Shown piece after piece: positions 42,133 through 49,753 of a DNA stretch of 64,000 nt (position 1 is its first letter; the number at the start of each line of letters is the position of its first letter). Made by a program: the position numbers and the translations under genes. The notes below the pieces were generated by a model. It was not told the origin of the DNA and did no database searches. It saw only the letters and a program-made list of their open reading frames with translations. Source of the DNA: JAOTZA01 sp965224065 (GTDB taxonomy: Bacteria > Acidobacteriota > Thermoanaerobaculia > Multivoradales > JAHEKO01); NCBI GenBank assembly GCA_965224065.1, contig CBDCYF010000005.1, positions 2,170,001 through 2,234,000 of the forward strand, read 5' to 3'.

Positions 42133-43647
42133 GTGGGCCGCTCCACCCTTCGTCTCTTCCTCTCCATCTTACTGCCGATCGCGTTGTTTTCGGGAGCGGT
42201 GACCGCGCGTGAGGTCATCAAGCCCCCGGCGATCGTCGAGGCGGGTTTTGCGGACGCCCGGCTCCCCGGAAACCGCGGCCCGGTGAGCTACTCGCGGACC
42301 GCGTTCGGGCCGCTGGTCTCGCTGGCGCCGATCGTCGCGGCGCTCGGCGGCAACCTCGATGTCGGGCCGCTGCGGCAGAGGCACGAGCTGACGATCGGCG
42401 AGGAGAGTTTTTTGTTTGGTCCCGGCGCTTCCGCGGTGACCGTCGGGCAGGAGATCGACGACCTGAGCCAGCCGCCTCAGAAGGGGCCGGAAGGGCTCCA
42501 GGTGCCGCTCGATCTGCTCGAGATGATCTATGGGCGTCTGCTGGGCTATGACTTCCGGTGGCGGCCGACCGGACCTCAGCTCGAAGTCTCCCGGCGCCCG
42601 GCCCGCACGATCCCGCTGGTGTTCGACATTGTCAACCTACAAGGCGTGACGACGCTGGTGTTTCAGTTCCCGAGCCCGCCCCGGTATCGCATCGAGCGTT
42701 CGCCCTCGCGCCTCGAGGTCGAGATGATCGGCGACCGGCTGGAGCTGGGATCGAAGCGCTTGTTCCCCGCCGACGACCTGGTCCGCGACGTCCGCCTGAC
42801 GCCGGAGAAGATCTTGATCGACCTGGCTCCCGGCACTGTCGCCCAGGACTACGAGCTGGAGCAGCCGTTCCGGCTGGTTTTCGACGTGCTGCGCGATACC
42901 GGCTCGGGCCGGCGCACGGCGGCTAATGTGCCGCGGCGCAGTCCGCGGCGGGCTTCCTCGATCCGCACCATCGTTCTCGACCCCGGCCACGGGGGCACCG
43001 ACCCCGGGGCTCGCGGGCCGGGCGGGACCGAGGAGAAAACCCTCACTCTGGCACTCGCTCGCTCGCTCAAACAGAGGCTCGAGCAGCGCCTGCCGGTGCG
43101 CGTCGTGCTCACCCGGACCGGGGACTCGCTGCTCCCCCACGACACCCGCTCGGCGCTGGCCAACCAGCACAAGGCCGACCTCTTTATCTCGGTGCACATC
43201 AACTCATCGCCGGCGGCCGGCGCCAGCGGCGCGGAGACCTATTTCGCCAGCCTCGAAGCCAGCGACGAGCGCGCCGCCGAGGCGGCGACGGCCGCAAACC
43301 ACGGCGACCCGCTCTACGATCTTCAACTGATCCTGTGGGATCTGGCGCAGAGCCGCCATCTGGCCGAGAGCCAGCGGTTCGCATCGCTGATTCAAGCCGA
43401 GCTCAACGACACGCTCAACTTGAAGAACCGCGGCGTCAAGCAAGCGCCCTTCCGAGTTCTCATGGGCGCCGCGATGCCCGCGGTTCTGGTCGAACTGGGC
43501 TTCCTGAGCAACCCCCGGGAAGAGTCGCGTCTGGGAGACCCGGAGTACCGCGCCCGGCTGGTCGACGCCCTGGCCCGCGCGGTCGGACGTTACAAGGCCC
43601 AGATCGAAGGCGTCCCGGCGACGTCGCAAGATACGACCGGTCGATGA
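42133..43647 (+). CDS. N-acetylmuramoyl-L-alanine amidase (AMIN + Amidase_3)
   Basis: 504 residues from GTG; TATCCT lies nine bases upstream. A signal peptide (about 5-25) exports it. Residues about 30-150 hold a copper-amine-oxidase-N-like domain. An AMIN-type beta domain (VTTLVFQFPSPPRYRIERSPSRLEVEMIG) precedes the catalytic domain at about 275-490. Zinc and catalytic residues are visible in LDPGHGGTDPG, GTEEK, SVHINSSP and VELGFLSN. It cleaves the amide between muramic acid and the stem peptide at the septum or during remodelling, as AmiA/B/C do. First gene of a wall-related operon with the GerMN and murI genes. Confidence 0.9.
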   Translation: MGRSTLRLFLSILLPIALFSGAVTAREVIKPPAIVEAGFADARLPGNRGPVSYSRTAFGPLVSLAPIVAALGGNLDVGPLRQRHELTIGEESFLFGPGASAVTVGQEIDDLSQPPQKGPEGLQVPLDLLEMIYGRLLGYDFRWRPTGPQLEVSRRPARTIPLVFDIVNLQGVTTLVFQFPSPPRYRIERSPSRLEVEMIGDRLELGSKRLFPADDLVRDVRLTPEKILIDLAPGTVAQDYELEQPFRLVFDVLRDTGSGRRTAANVPRRSPRRASSIRTIVLDPGHGGTDPGARGPGGTEEKTLTLALARSLKQRLEQRLPVRVVLTRTGDSLLPHDTRSALANQHKADLFISVHINSSPAAGASGAETYFASLEASDERAAEAATAANHGDPLYDLQLILWDLAQSRHLAESQRFASLIQAELNDTLNLKNRGVKQAPFRVLMGAAMPAVLVELGFLSNPREESRLGDPEYRARLVDALARAVGRYKAQIEGVPATSQDTTGR

Positions 43648-44228
43648 ACCGCGGCATCGCCAACTACCTGCTGGCGTCGATCTTCGCCGTGGGGCTCGTC
43701 GGGATCGGCATCTGGCTGTGGACGACAAAAGGCGACGCGTCCGGCGCAGGCGGGGGACGCGGCGACGACTCGGCCCGCCTCGGCAGGACGGCGCAGTTGA
43801 TGTTCCCCGGTCCGGGAAACATGCTCCACACCGAGACCCGGGAGCTCGACGAAGCCTCCGATGAGGAGGAAAGACTTCGCCGGCTGGTGGAAGCGCTTCT
43901 CGAGGGTCCGCAAACCGAAGGGCTTTTTCGGCCCTTCCCCGAGGGAATCGAGCTGGCCTCGATCCTGATCGCAACCGACGGCACCGCGATCGTCGATCTG
44001 GCTTCGAGCGAGGGTGGCCCGCCTCCGTCCTCGGGATCGACCGAGGAGCTGCTCGCCGTCTACAGCCTGGTCAATACGGTGCTGCTCGACGCGCCCGATC
44101 TGCGCCGTGTCGCCCTGCTATGGAACGGGCAGCATCGCCCGACGCTCGCCGGACACGTCGATCTGACCCGGCCGCTCGGCCTCGCCCGCCAACTGATCGC
44201 CGGCGAGCCCTCGCCCGCCGCTTCGTGA
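43644..44228 (+). CDS. GerMN domain membrane protein
   Basis: 194 residues. The ATG overlaps the amidase stop and its own stop overlaps the murI GTG, so the three genes are translationally coupled. One N-terminal membrane helix (about 6-27) is followed by a linker and a GerMN (Spore_GermM-like) domain: LRRLVEALLEGPQTEGLFRPFPEGIELASILIATDGTAIVDLAS, VYSLVNTVL, VALLWNGQ. In non-sporulating bacteria GerMN proteins often sit beside peptidoglycan amidases, and a role in binding or regulating wall hydrolysis is inferred from this placement. Confidence 0.82.
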   Translation: MNRGIANYLLASIFAVGLVGIGIWLWTTKGDASGAGGGRGDDSARLGRTAQLMFPGPGNMLHTETRELDEASDEEERLRRLVEALLEGPQTEGLFRPFPEGIELASILIATDGTAIVDLASSEGGPPPSSGSTEELLAVYSLVNTVLLDAPDLRRVALLWNGQHRPTLAGHVDLTRPLGLARQLIAGEPSPAAS

Positions 44229-45016
44229 GCCGCTCGATCGGCGTCTTTGACTCCGGTGTCGGAGGGCTGACCGTGGTCGAAGCCCTGCGCCGCCGGCTGC
44301 CGGACGAGCCCATCCTCTACCTGGGCGACACGGCTCGGCTTCCCTACGGCACCAAGTCGGCCGACACCGTGGTGCGCTACACCCGGCGCAACTTGTCCTT
44401 TCTCGCCGAGCGCGGGGTCAAGGCCATCGTCGTCGCCTGCAACACCGCGTCGGCGCTCGCTCTTGCCCACATCGATTCTCCCGTGCCGGTCTGGGGAGTG
44501 GTCGAGGCGGGTGCGGCGGAGGCGGCAAAAGTCAGCGCGGGGAGTGTCGGTGTGCTCGCCACCGAGACGACCGTGCGCTCGGGCGCCTACCCGCGCGCGA
44601 TCCAAAGGCGGCGGCCCGAGCTCGAGGTCCACAGCCAATCGTGCGCGCTCTTTGTGCCCCTGGTGGAAGAGGGCTGGCAGGATGACCCGGTGGCGGTCGA
44701 GATCGCTCGACGCTATCTGGAGCCGCTGCTTGCGGCCGGCGTCGACACCTTGGTCCTCGGGTGCACCCACTACCCGCTGCTCGAGAAGACGATCCGCCGG
44801 GTCGCCGGACCCGAGACACGGTTGGTGAGCTCGGCCGAATCGGCGGCGGCGCGGGTCGCGGCAGATCTCGAGGGTCTGGGCCTGGCGGCGGGGCCGAGCG
44901 AACCGGACGCTGGGCGGGTTCATCTGTGCATGACCGACAATGCGGAGCGGTTCGAGGCGATGGCGCGGCGGATTTTGGGGGAGTTGGAGCGGCCCCCGGA
45001 GCATGTCGACGTGTAG
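44225..45016 (+). CDS. murI: Glutamate racemase
   Basis: 263 residues from GTG at 44225. A longer frame overlaps the previous gene and is not used. It converts L- to D-glutamate for the peptidoglycan stem peptide. IGVFDSGVGGLTV, the first catalytic cysteine in VVACNTASALA, the second in LVLGCTHYPLLE, and LPYGTKSAD are all present. Length is typical for the family. The context with an amidase and, further on, mpl makes a wall-precursor neighbourhood. Confidence 0.93.
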   Translation: MSRSIGVFDSGVGGLTVVEALRRRLPDEPILYLGDTARLPYGTKSADTVVRYTRRNLSFLAERGVKAIVVACNTASALALAHIDSPVPVWGVVEAGAAEAAKVSAGSVGVLATETTVRSGAYPRAIQRRRPELEVHSQSCALFVPLVEEGWQDDPVAVEIARRYLEPLLAAGVDTLVLGCTHYPLLEKTIRRVAGPETRLVSSAESAAARVAADLEGLGLAAGPSEPDAGRVHLCMTDNAERFEAMARRILGELERPPEHVDV

Positions 45017-45020
45017 CGGC

Positions 45021-45117
45021 GCGGGCCGGGGCAAGCCCGGCCCCTACACGGTCGAAACGAGTGCGAAGCGGCCGGCGCCTCTGCCGGCCGTTTGGGCCGC
45101 CGCCCCTGGCGGCCGTT
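45021..45117. repeat. Intergenic A and B repeats between murI and rph
   Basis: An A unit at 45021-45048, a B unit at 45065-45092 and a second B-like unit at 45094-45117 (GGGCCGCCGCCCCTGGCGGCCG) fill most of the 152-base gap. They end about 50 bases before the rph start. Confidence 0.72.
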
Positions 45118-45168
45118 CGGACACCGCAACCAGCCGGTGATCCCGCAGCGTCGTAGAATGACGGCCCC

Positions 45169-45987
45169 ATGAGCGACGCGACCCGACCCGCCGGCCGAAG
45201 CGACGACGCCCTTCGCGACATCGGCATCGCGCTCGGCGCGATGAAGTTCGCCGACGGCTCGGCGCAGATCGACGCCGGCGACACCCGCGTGCTCGTCGGG
45301 GCGACGATCGAGAACCGCGTGCCCCCGTTTCTCATCGATTCCGGCAAGGGCTGGGCCACCGCCGAGTACGCGATGCTGCCGCGCGCCACCTCGACCCGCT
45401 CGCGCCGCGAGGTCACCCGCGGCCGGCCCTCCGGCCGCAGCTCGGAGATCCAACGCCTGATCGGCCGCAGCCTGCGCGCGGGGCTGGATCTGACCGCACT
45501 GGGCGAGCGTACGTTGATCCTCGACTGCGACGTCTTGCAGGCCGACGGCGGAACGCGAACCGCGGCGATCACCGGCGCTTACGTCGCGGCGGTCGAGGCG
45601 CTTTCCGGGATCCTGCTGGCCGGCGACATCGACCGCTGGCCGGTGATCCGTCAGATCGCCGCGGTCTCGGTGGGCATCGTCGACGGACGGCCGCTTCTGG
45701 ATCTCGAGGCGAGCGAAGACCAGCGGGCCGACGTGGACATGAACGTGGTCGCCACCTCGGAGGGCGAGATCGTCGAAGTTCAGGGCACCGGCGAGGGGCG
45801 GAGCTTTACCCGCGGAGAGCACGATCGCCTCGTGGACCTGGCGCTCGAGGGCATCGCCGAGCTGGTGCGGCGGCAAAACAAAGCGCTGGCCCCGGTGATG
45901 GCCGAGGTCGAGGCGGTGCTCGCCAAGGGAAGCCGGCGCCCGGCGCCGCCCAAAGACGAGCGCGACGTCTGGGACCGGCCGCGGTAA
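45169..45987 (+). CDS. rph: Ribonuclease PH
   Basis: 272 residues. The phosphorolytic 3'-5' exoribonuclease trims tRNA 3' ends. Full-length and conserved: FADGSAQIDAGDTRVLVGATIE, GWATAEYAMLPRAT, EIQRLIGRSLRA, ILDCDVLQADGGTRTAAITGAY, ISVGIVDGxPLLDL-type core and VDMNVVATSEGEIVEVQGTGE. The C-terminal 30 residues are a charged extension. No Shine-Dalgarno sequence is seen. TAGAAT nine bases before the ATG may be a -10 element with a leaderless start. The usual neighbour rdgB is absent. Confidence 0.93.
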   Translation: MSDATRPAGRSDDALRDIGIALGAMKFADGSAQIDAGDTRVLVGATIENRVPPFLIDSGKGWATAEYAMLPRATSTRSRREVTRGRPSGRSSEIQRLIGRSLRAGLDLTALGERTLILDCDVLQADGGTRTAAITGAYVAAVEALSGILLAGDIDRWPVIRQIAAVSVGIVDGRPLLDLEASEDQRADVDMNVVATSEGEIVEVQGTGEGRSFTRGEHDRLVDLALEGIAELVRRQNKALAPVMAEVEAVLAKGSRRPAPPKDERDVWDRPR

Positions 45988-46010
45988 CAAAGGGTCCCGG
46001 GCTCACTCGT

Positions 46011-46251
46011 GTAGGGGCAGGGCTTGCCCCGGCCCAAACGGCCGCCAGAGGCGGCGGCCGCTTCAGAGACAGTCCAATGTTGAAGCGGCTGGCGACTCTG
46101 CCAGCCGGTAAGGCGGCGGCGGCTTCTTTCTTTAGGTAGGGGCCGGGCTTGCCCCGGCCCAAACGGCCGCCAGAGGCAGCAGCCGCTTCAGAGACAGTCC
46201 AATGTCGAAGCGGTTGGCGACTCTGCCAGCCGGTAAGGCGGCGGCCGCTTC
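46011..46251. repeat. Tandem duplication of a 116-bp repeat unit
   Basis: Two 116-base copies (46011-46126 and 46136-46251), separated by nine bases, differ at only a few positions. Each contains an inverted A-like part (GTAGGGGC..GGGCTTGCCCC), a minus-oriented B unit, the linker GAGACAGTCCAATGT and a second palindrome CTGGCGACTCTGCCAGC. Together they fill the 285-base gap between rph and the DUF1573 gene. Nothing else is seen there. Confidence 0.8.
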
Positions 46252-46272
46252 AGATCCTTCGGGCTTCCGCCG

Positions 46273-47289
46273 CTACAGCACCGTCCCGGACACGTCGACC
46301 TCGACCACCGGCTGCAGCCGGCTGGAGGTTTGGAGCCGGACCTTGCCCTCGAACGGACCCTTTTGCATCTCGGGATCGAGTGTCAGGCGCAGGCGGAACT
46401 TCTTGCCACCCTCGACCTCTTCGACGTCGGCCGCCAGGCCTTCGATGTCGGCGCTCGCCGAAGTCACCGAAACGTTCGCCGAGCTCAAGTTCTCGACTTC
46501 CAGGAAGGCGCTGTACGGCCCATCCAGCTCCCGGCGCCCAAAGTCGGCGGTCCGCGGCCGCACCGCGATCACCGGCCTGACAAACCCCGACACCGGCAGC
46601 TCGACCGTCCTGCGCTTTGGCTGGTTGGTGCGAATTCGCACAAAGTCGGCCATCGGCCCCACCGGCGCATCGTCGGCCAGGGCGATGACGATTTTCCATT
46701 GCCGGTCCGGTCCGTCGGAACGCCGCTCGGCCTCGGTGGCTTCGCGGTAGGACACATCCAGAAACGGGTAGGGCGAGTCCACCGACTGGATCTCCATCGG
46801 CGGACCTTCGGTCGCCCACAACAGGTGCTCGCTCGACGGGTGTTTTTCACCGACCACCACGACAAACCGTGCGTAGACCGGCTGCAGCTCGAACTGCGGC
46901 CGCACGTCGGCCTTGACCACCAGGCTGATCCGCGGATTGGTGGGATCGGTGGTGAAAACGGTGACCGACTTGGCGATCGGACCGCGAAAATCCTTGGTCT
47001 CGATCCGGGTCACCACCCGCCCGCTCCGCCCCGGCGAGATCGTGCGGTCGTACTCAGCGACCGCGCAGCCGCAGGACGCGGTGACGTCGCGGATGCGCAG
47101 GGCCTCGTTGCCGTCGTTGCGGATCTCGAAGGTGTGCTCGACGGTGTCCCCCTTGTCGACCGAGCCGACGTCGTGGACCGGCGAGACCGGAACCGCCCGC
47201 GGCTGGGCCGACGCCGGGGCCGACACGAGAGCAAAACACACCGCGGTCAACAGGAAAAACGCTTTTCGTCGCAAGGCTTTGACCTCCAA
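46273..47289 (-). CDS. Exported DUF1573 protein
   Basis: 338 residues from a TTG start, signal peptide about 1-28. The first 120 residues match DUF1573, an immunoglobulin-like beta sandwich with HDVGSVDKGDTVEHTFEIRNDGNEALRIRDVTASCGC; the Cys pair in SCGC is typical. Two further beta-rich repeats follow (about 125-225 and 230-338) and may be degenerate copies. DUF1573 proteins are periplasmic or secreted, and their role is unknown. Divergent from mpl with a 58-base shared regulatory gap. Confidence 0.8.
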   Translation of the reverse strand: MEVKALRRKAFFLLTAVCFALVSAPASAQPRAVPVSPVHDVGSVDKGDTVEHTFEIRNDGNEALRIRDVTASCGCAVAEYDRTISPGRSGRVVTRIETKDFRGPIAKSVTVFTTDPTNPRISLVVKADVRPQFELQPVYARFVVVVGEKHPSSEHLLWATEGPPMEIQSVDSPYPFLDVSYREATEAERRSDGPDRQWKIVIALADDAPVGPMADFVRIRTNQPKRRTVELPVSGFVRPVIAVRPRTADFGRRELDGPYSAFLEVENLSSANVSVTSASADIEGLAADVEEVEGGKKFRLRLTLDPEMQKGPFEGKVRLQTSSRLQPVVEVDVSGTVL

Positions 47290-47309
47290 ATCGAGTCCGA
47301 GCGCAATGC

Positions 47310-47315
47310 TATACT
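47310..47315 (+). promoter_or_regulatory. Candidate -10 box (TATACT) upstream of mpl
   Basis: TATACT lies 33 bases before the TTG start of mpl. TTGACC further upstream is 25 bases away, which is too far for a normal -35. Read on the other strand, the same AT-rich patch could serve the DUF1573 gene. Confidence 0.33.
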
Positions 47316-47348
47316 GACCGCAACTCGACGCAAACCGCGCCCCGCAGC

Positions 47349-48761
47349 TTGGACATCTATCTCATCGCCATCGGCGGCACCGGAGTCGCGCCGCTGGCTT
47401 GTCTCCTCCAGGAGGAGGGCCACCGGGTGAGCGGCTCCGACGGCCCGCTCTACCCGCCGATGAGCACGCTCCTCGAGTCCACCGGCATCGAGATCCATCA
47501 AGGCTACGATGCCGCGCACCTCGATCCGGCCCCCGATCTCGTGGTGGTCGGCAACGCGGTGCCGCGCACCAACCCGGAAGCCGAGGAGGTCGAGCGGCTC
47601 GGTCTCGAGCGCGTCTCGATGCCCGAGGCGCTGTATCGCTTCTTTCTCGAGGACCGCAAGCCGCTGGTGGTCTCGGGAACCCACGGCAAGACCACCACCA
47701 CGGCGATGGCGGCCTGGGTCTACCTCGAGTGCGACGCCGACCCGGGGTTTCTGATCGGCGGTCTGCCCAAGGATCTGAGCCGCAACTTCCGGCGTGGCCG
47801 GGGCGAGCGCTTCATTCTGGAGGGCGATGAGTACAACGCCGCCTATTTCGATCGCGGGCCCAAGTTCTTCCACTACCGGCCCGAGACCCTGATCCTCACC
47901 AGTGTCGAGTTCGACCACGCGGATCTCTATCCCGACGCCGAGGCGGTCGAAGCCGTCTTTGTCGAACTGGTCGAGCGGATGCCGGACGACGGTCTGTTGA
48001 TCGCCTGCGGTGACTCACCCGATGTGCGACGGGTTGCCGGGCACGCCCGTTGCCGGACTCTCTTCTACGGTCTGGAGCACGACAACGATCTTCACCCCAC
48101 GGCCACGCCCGATACCGACGCCGATTCGACCCGTTTCGAGCTCCTCGATCCCGACGCCGGGGAGGTCACCGTCCGGCTGGGGCTGGCCGGTCATCACAAT
48201 GTGCAGAACGCGCTGGCGGTCTGGGCGGCCGCGCGCGCCGACGGTCTTCCGGCCGAGGCCGTGGCGGCGGCGCTGGGGAGCTTTGGCGGCGTCAAGCGGC
48301 GTCTCGAGCTGGTCGGCCGGCCCCGCGGCATCGCGGTGATGGACGACTTCGCCCACCACCCCACCGCGGTGTCCAAGACGCTCCAGGCGCTCAAGGCCCG
48401 CTTCCCGTTTCGCCGCCTGCTGGCGGCCTTCGAGCCGCGCTCCTTGACCACCGCCCGCAATCTGTTCTTCTCCGAGTATTGCGAGGCCTTTACTCACGCC
48501 GACCGGGTTTTCTTTGCGCCGATCTACCACGCGGCCCGCTTCGAGCCCCACGAGCAGCTCGATCTCGAAGGGATCGCGCGCCACTTGGCCCGCCATGGCA
48601 AGCGCACCGTGCTGACGGCAACGACCGACGAGCTGCTGGCGCGGCTCACCGCCGAAGCGGAGCCCGGCGATGTGATCGTGACCATGTCCTCGGGCAGCTT
48701 CGACGGCCTGCCCCACCGGCTGGCGGCCGCACTCGAGGAGGAGTCTCAGGCCTCGTCCTAA
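47349..48761 (+). CDS. mpl: UDP-MurNAc:L-Ala-gamma-D-Glu-meso-DAP ligase (murein peptide ligase)
   Basis: 470 residues from a TTG start. A Mur-ligase family member with the three expected domains: N-terminal UDP-binding (IAIGGTGVAPLACLL, SDGPLYPPM), ATP-binding P-loop GTHGKTTTTAMA at about 116-127 with EGDEYN, and the C-terminal FAHHPTAVSKTLQALK and EPRSLTTARNLF. The TGVAPLA start and EGDEYNAAYFD separate Mpl from MurC. It reattaches recycled tripeptide to UDP-MurNAc, so murein recycling is expected. The presence of meso-DAP-type peptidoglycan is implied. Confidence 0.88.
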   Translation: MDIYLIAIGGTGVAPLACLLQEEGHRVSGSDGPLYPPMSTLLESTGIEIHQGYDAAHLDPAPDLVVVGNAVPRTNPEAEEVERLGLERVSMPEALYRFFLEDRKPLVVSGTHGKTTTTAMAAWVYLECDADPGFLIGGLPKDLSRNFRRGRGERFILEGDEYNAAYFDRGPKFFHYRPETLILTSVEFDHADLYPDAEAVEAVFVELVERMPDDGLLIACGDSPDVRRVAGHARCRTLFYGLEHDNDLHPTATPDTDADSTRFELLDPDAGEVTVRLGLAGHHNVQNALAVWAAARADGLPAEAVAAALGSFGGVKRRLELVGRPRGIAVMDDFAHHPTAVSKTLQALKARFPFRRLLAAFEPRSLTTARNLFFSEYCEAFTHADRVFFAPIYHAARFEPHEQLDLEGIARHLARHGKRTVLTATTDELLARLTAEAEPGDVIVTMSSGSFDGLPHRLAAALEEESQASS

Positions 48762-49678
48762 AGACCGGCTCGAGCAAGCGCGTTCTCGAGGATCAGCCCG
48801 TCGTGGAAATTCTCGATCCCGAGCTCCGCCGGGGAGCTACTTTCCAGGGCCTCGCCCGGTATGAGACCCACCAGCTCGGTTCCAACGACCCGAGTCTCCC
48901 GACGGGCCGCTTCGCGCTCGACGGCCTCCAGCGCGCGCGCCGGTGAGGTCACCCGGTAATCGACCAGGTTCATGCTCACTTGAGCGCAACCGCGAGATTC
49001 GAGCGCGACCCCGATCGCCTTGAGCGCCGGCAACCCACCGCTCGCAGTACGCACCCGGCGGGCAATCGCGCGAGCTACGCGCACGTCGTCTGTGTCCAGG
49101 AAAGCGTTGAAAGCCACCAGAAAGTCCCGGGCGCCGACCGCTACGGCCCCGGCGCTCGGATGGAGGCCGGCGGGACCAAAATCCGGCTCGCCACCCACCC
49201 GCGCCAACCGCTGGGCGACGCCACGCAGCCCGTCTTGTCTCAGCGCCGAAAGCTCCGCTCTCTCCGGCCGGCGGGCGGCCCGGCCATAGAGAAAAACGGG
49301 CAGCTCGAACCTCCGGGCCGCGCGCTCGGCCAGTGAGAGCGCCGTCCGTACCGCGACCGCCATCGGAGCGTCGCGAAGCGGCACAAACGGCACCACGTCG
49401 ACGGCGCCGATTCGTGGATGGACTCCCGACTGCCGCCGCAGATCGATCCGGTCCACGGCCACCGCCATCAATTCCTCCAGGACCTCGACCAGCGGCTCGG
49501 GGCTTCCCGCCAGCGTCAGGACGGTTCGATTGTGGTCGAGGTCGGAGCTGCGATCGAGAAGGTGGGCGCCCGCCACGGACCCCGCCACCTCGCCCAACCG
49601 TTCGATCACTTCCGGCCGCCGGCCCTCGCTGAAGTTGGGAACGCACTCCAGGATCGCGTCAGAGGACGACCGTTTCAC
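48758..49678 (-). CDS. Glutamate formimidoyltransferase
   Basis: 306 residues. It transfers the formimino group of formiminoglutamate to tetrahydrofolate in histidine breakdown. CVPNFSEGRRPEVIERL at the start, DHNRTVLTLAGSP, GVHPRIGAVDVVPFVP, LPVFLYGRAA and VSMNLVDYRVT are family hallmarks of the FtcD N-terminal and middle domains. The cyclodeaminase domain is absent, so it is the stand-alone transferase form. No hut genes are nearby. Its stop overlaps that of mpl by 4 bases. Confidence 0.88.
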   Translation of the reverse strand: MKRSSSDAILECVPNFSEGRRPEVIERLGEVAGSVAGAHLLDRSSDLDHNRTVLTLAGSPEPLVEVLEELMAVAVDRIDLRRQSGVHPRIGAVDVVPFVPLRDAPMAVAVRTALSLAERAARRFELPVFLYGRAARRPERAELSALRQDGLRGVAQRLARVGGEPDFGPAGLHPSAGAVAVGARDFLVAFNAFLDTDDVRVARAIARRVRTASGGLPALKAIGVALESRGCAQVSMNLVDYRVTSPARALEAVEREAARRETRVVGTELVGLIPGEALESSSPAELGIENFHDGLILENALARAGL

Positions 49679-49753
49679 GGCCGCACTGTACCGAACCCGA
49701 TCTGCTAATATTTCGGCTCCCCACCGCGGTTGCGGCTAAGGGATTTCTCTACA

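Noticed and set aside
31400..46251. The GC-rich palindromes as ordinary intrinsic terminators
   Set aside because: They lack a following T run, occur in both orientations and in several tandem copies, and are not tied to one side of convergent genes.
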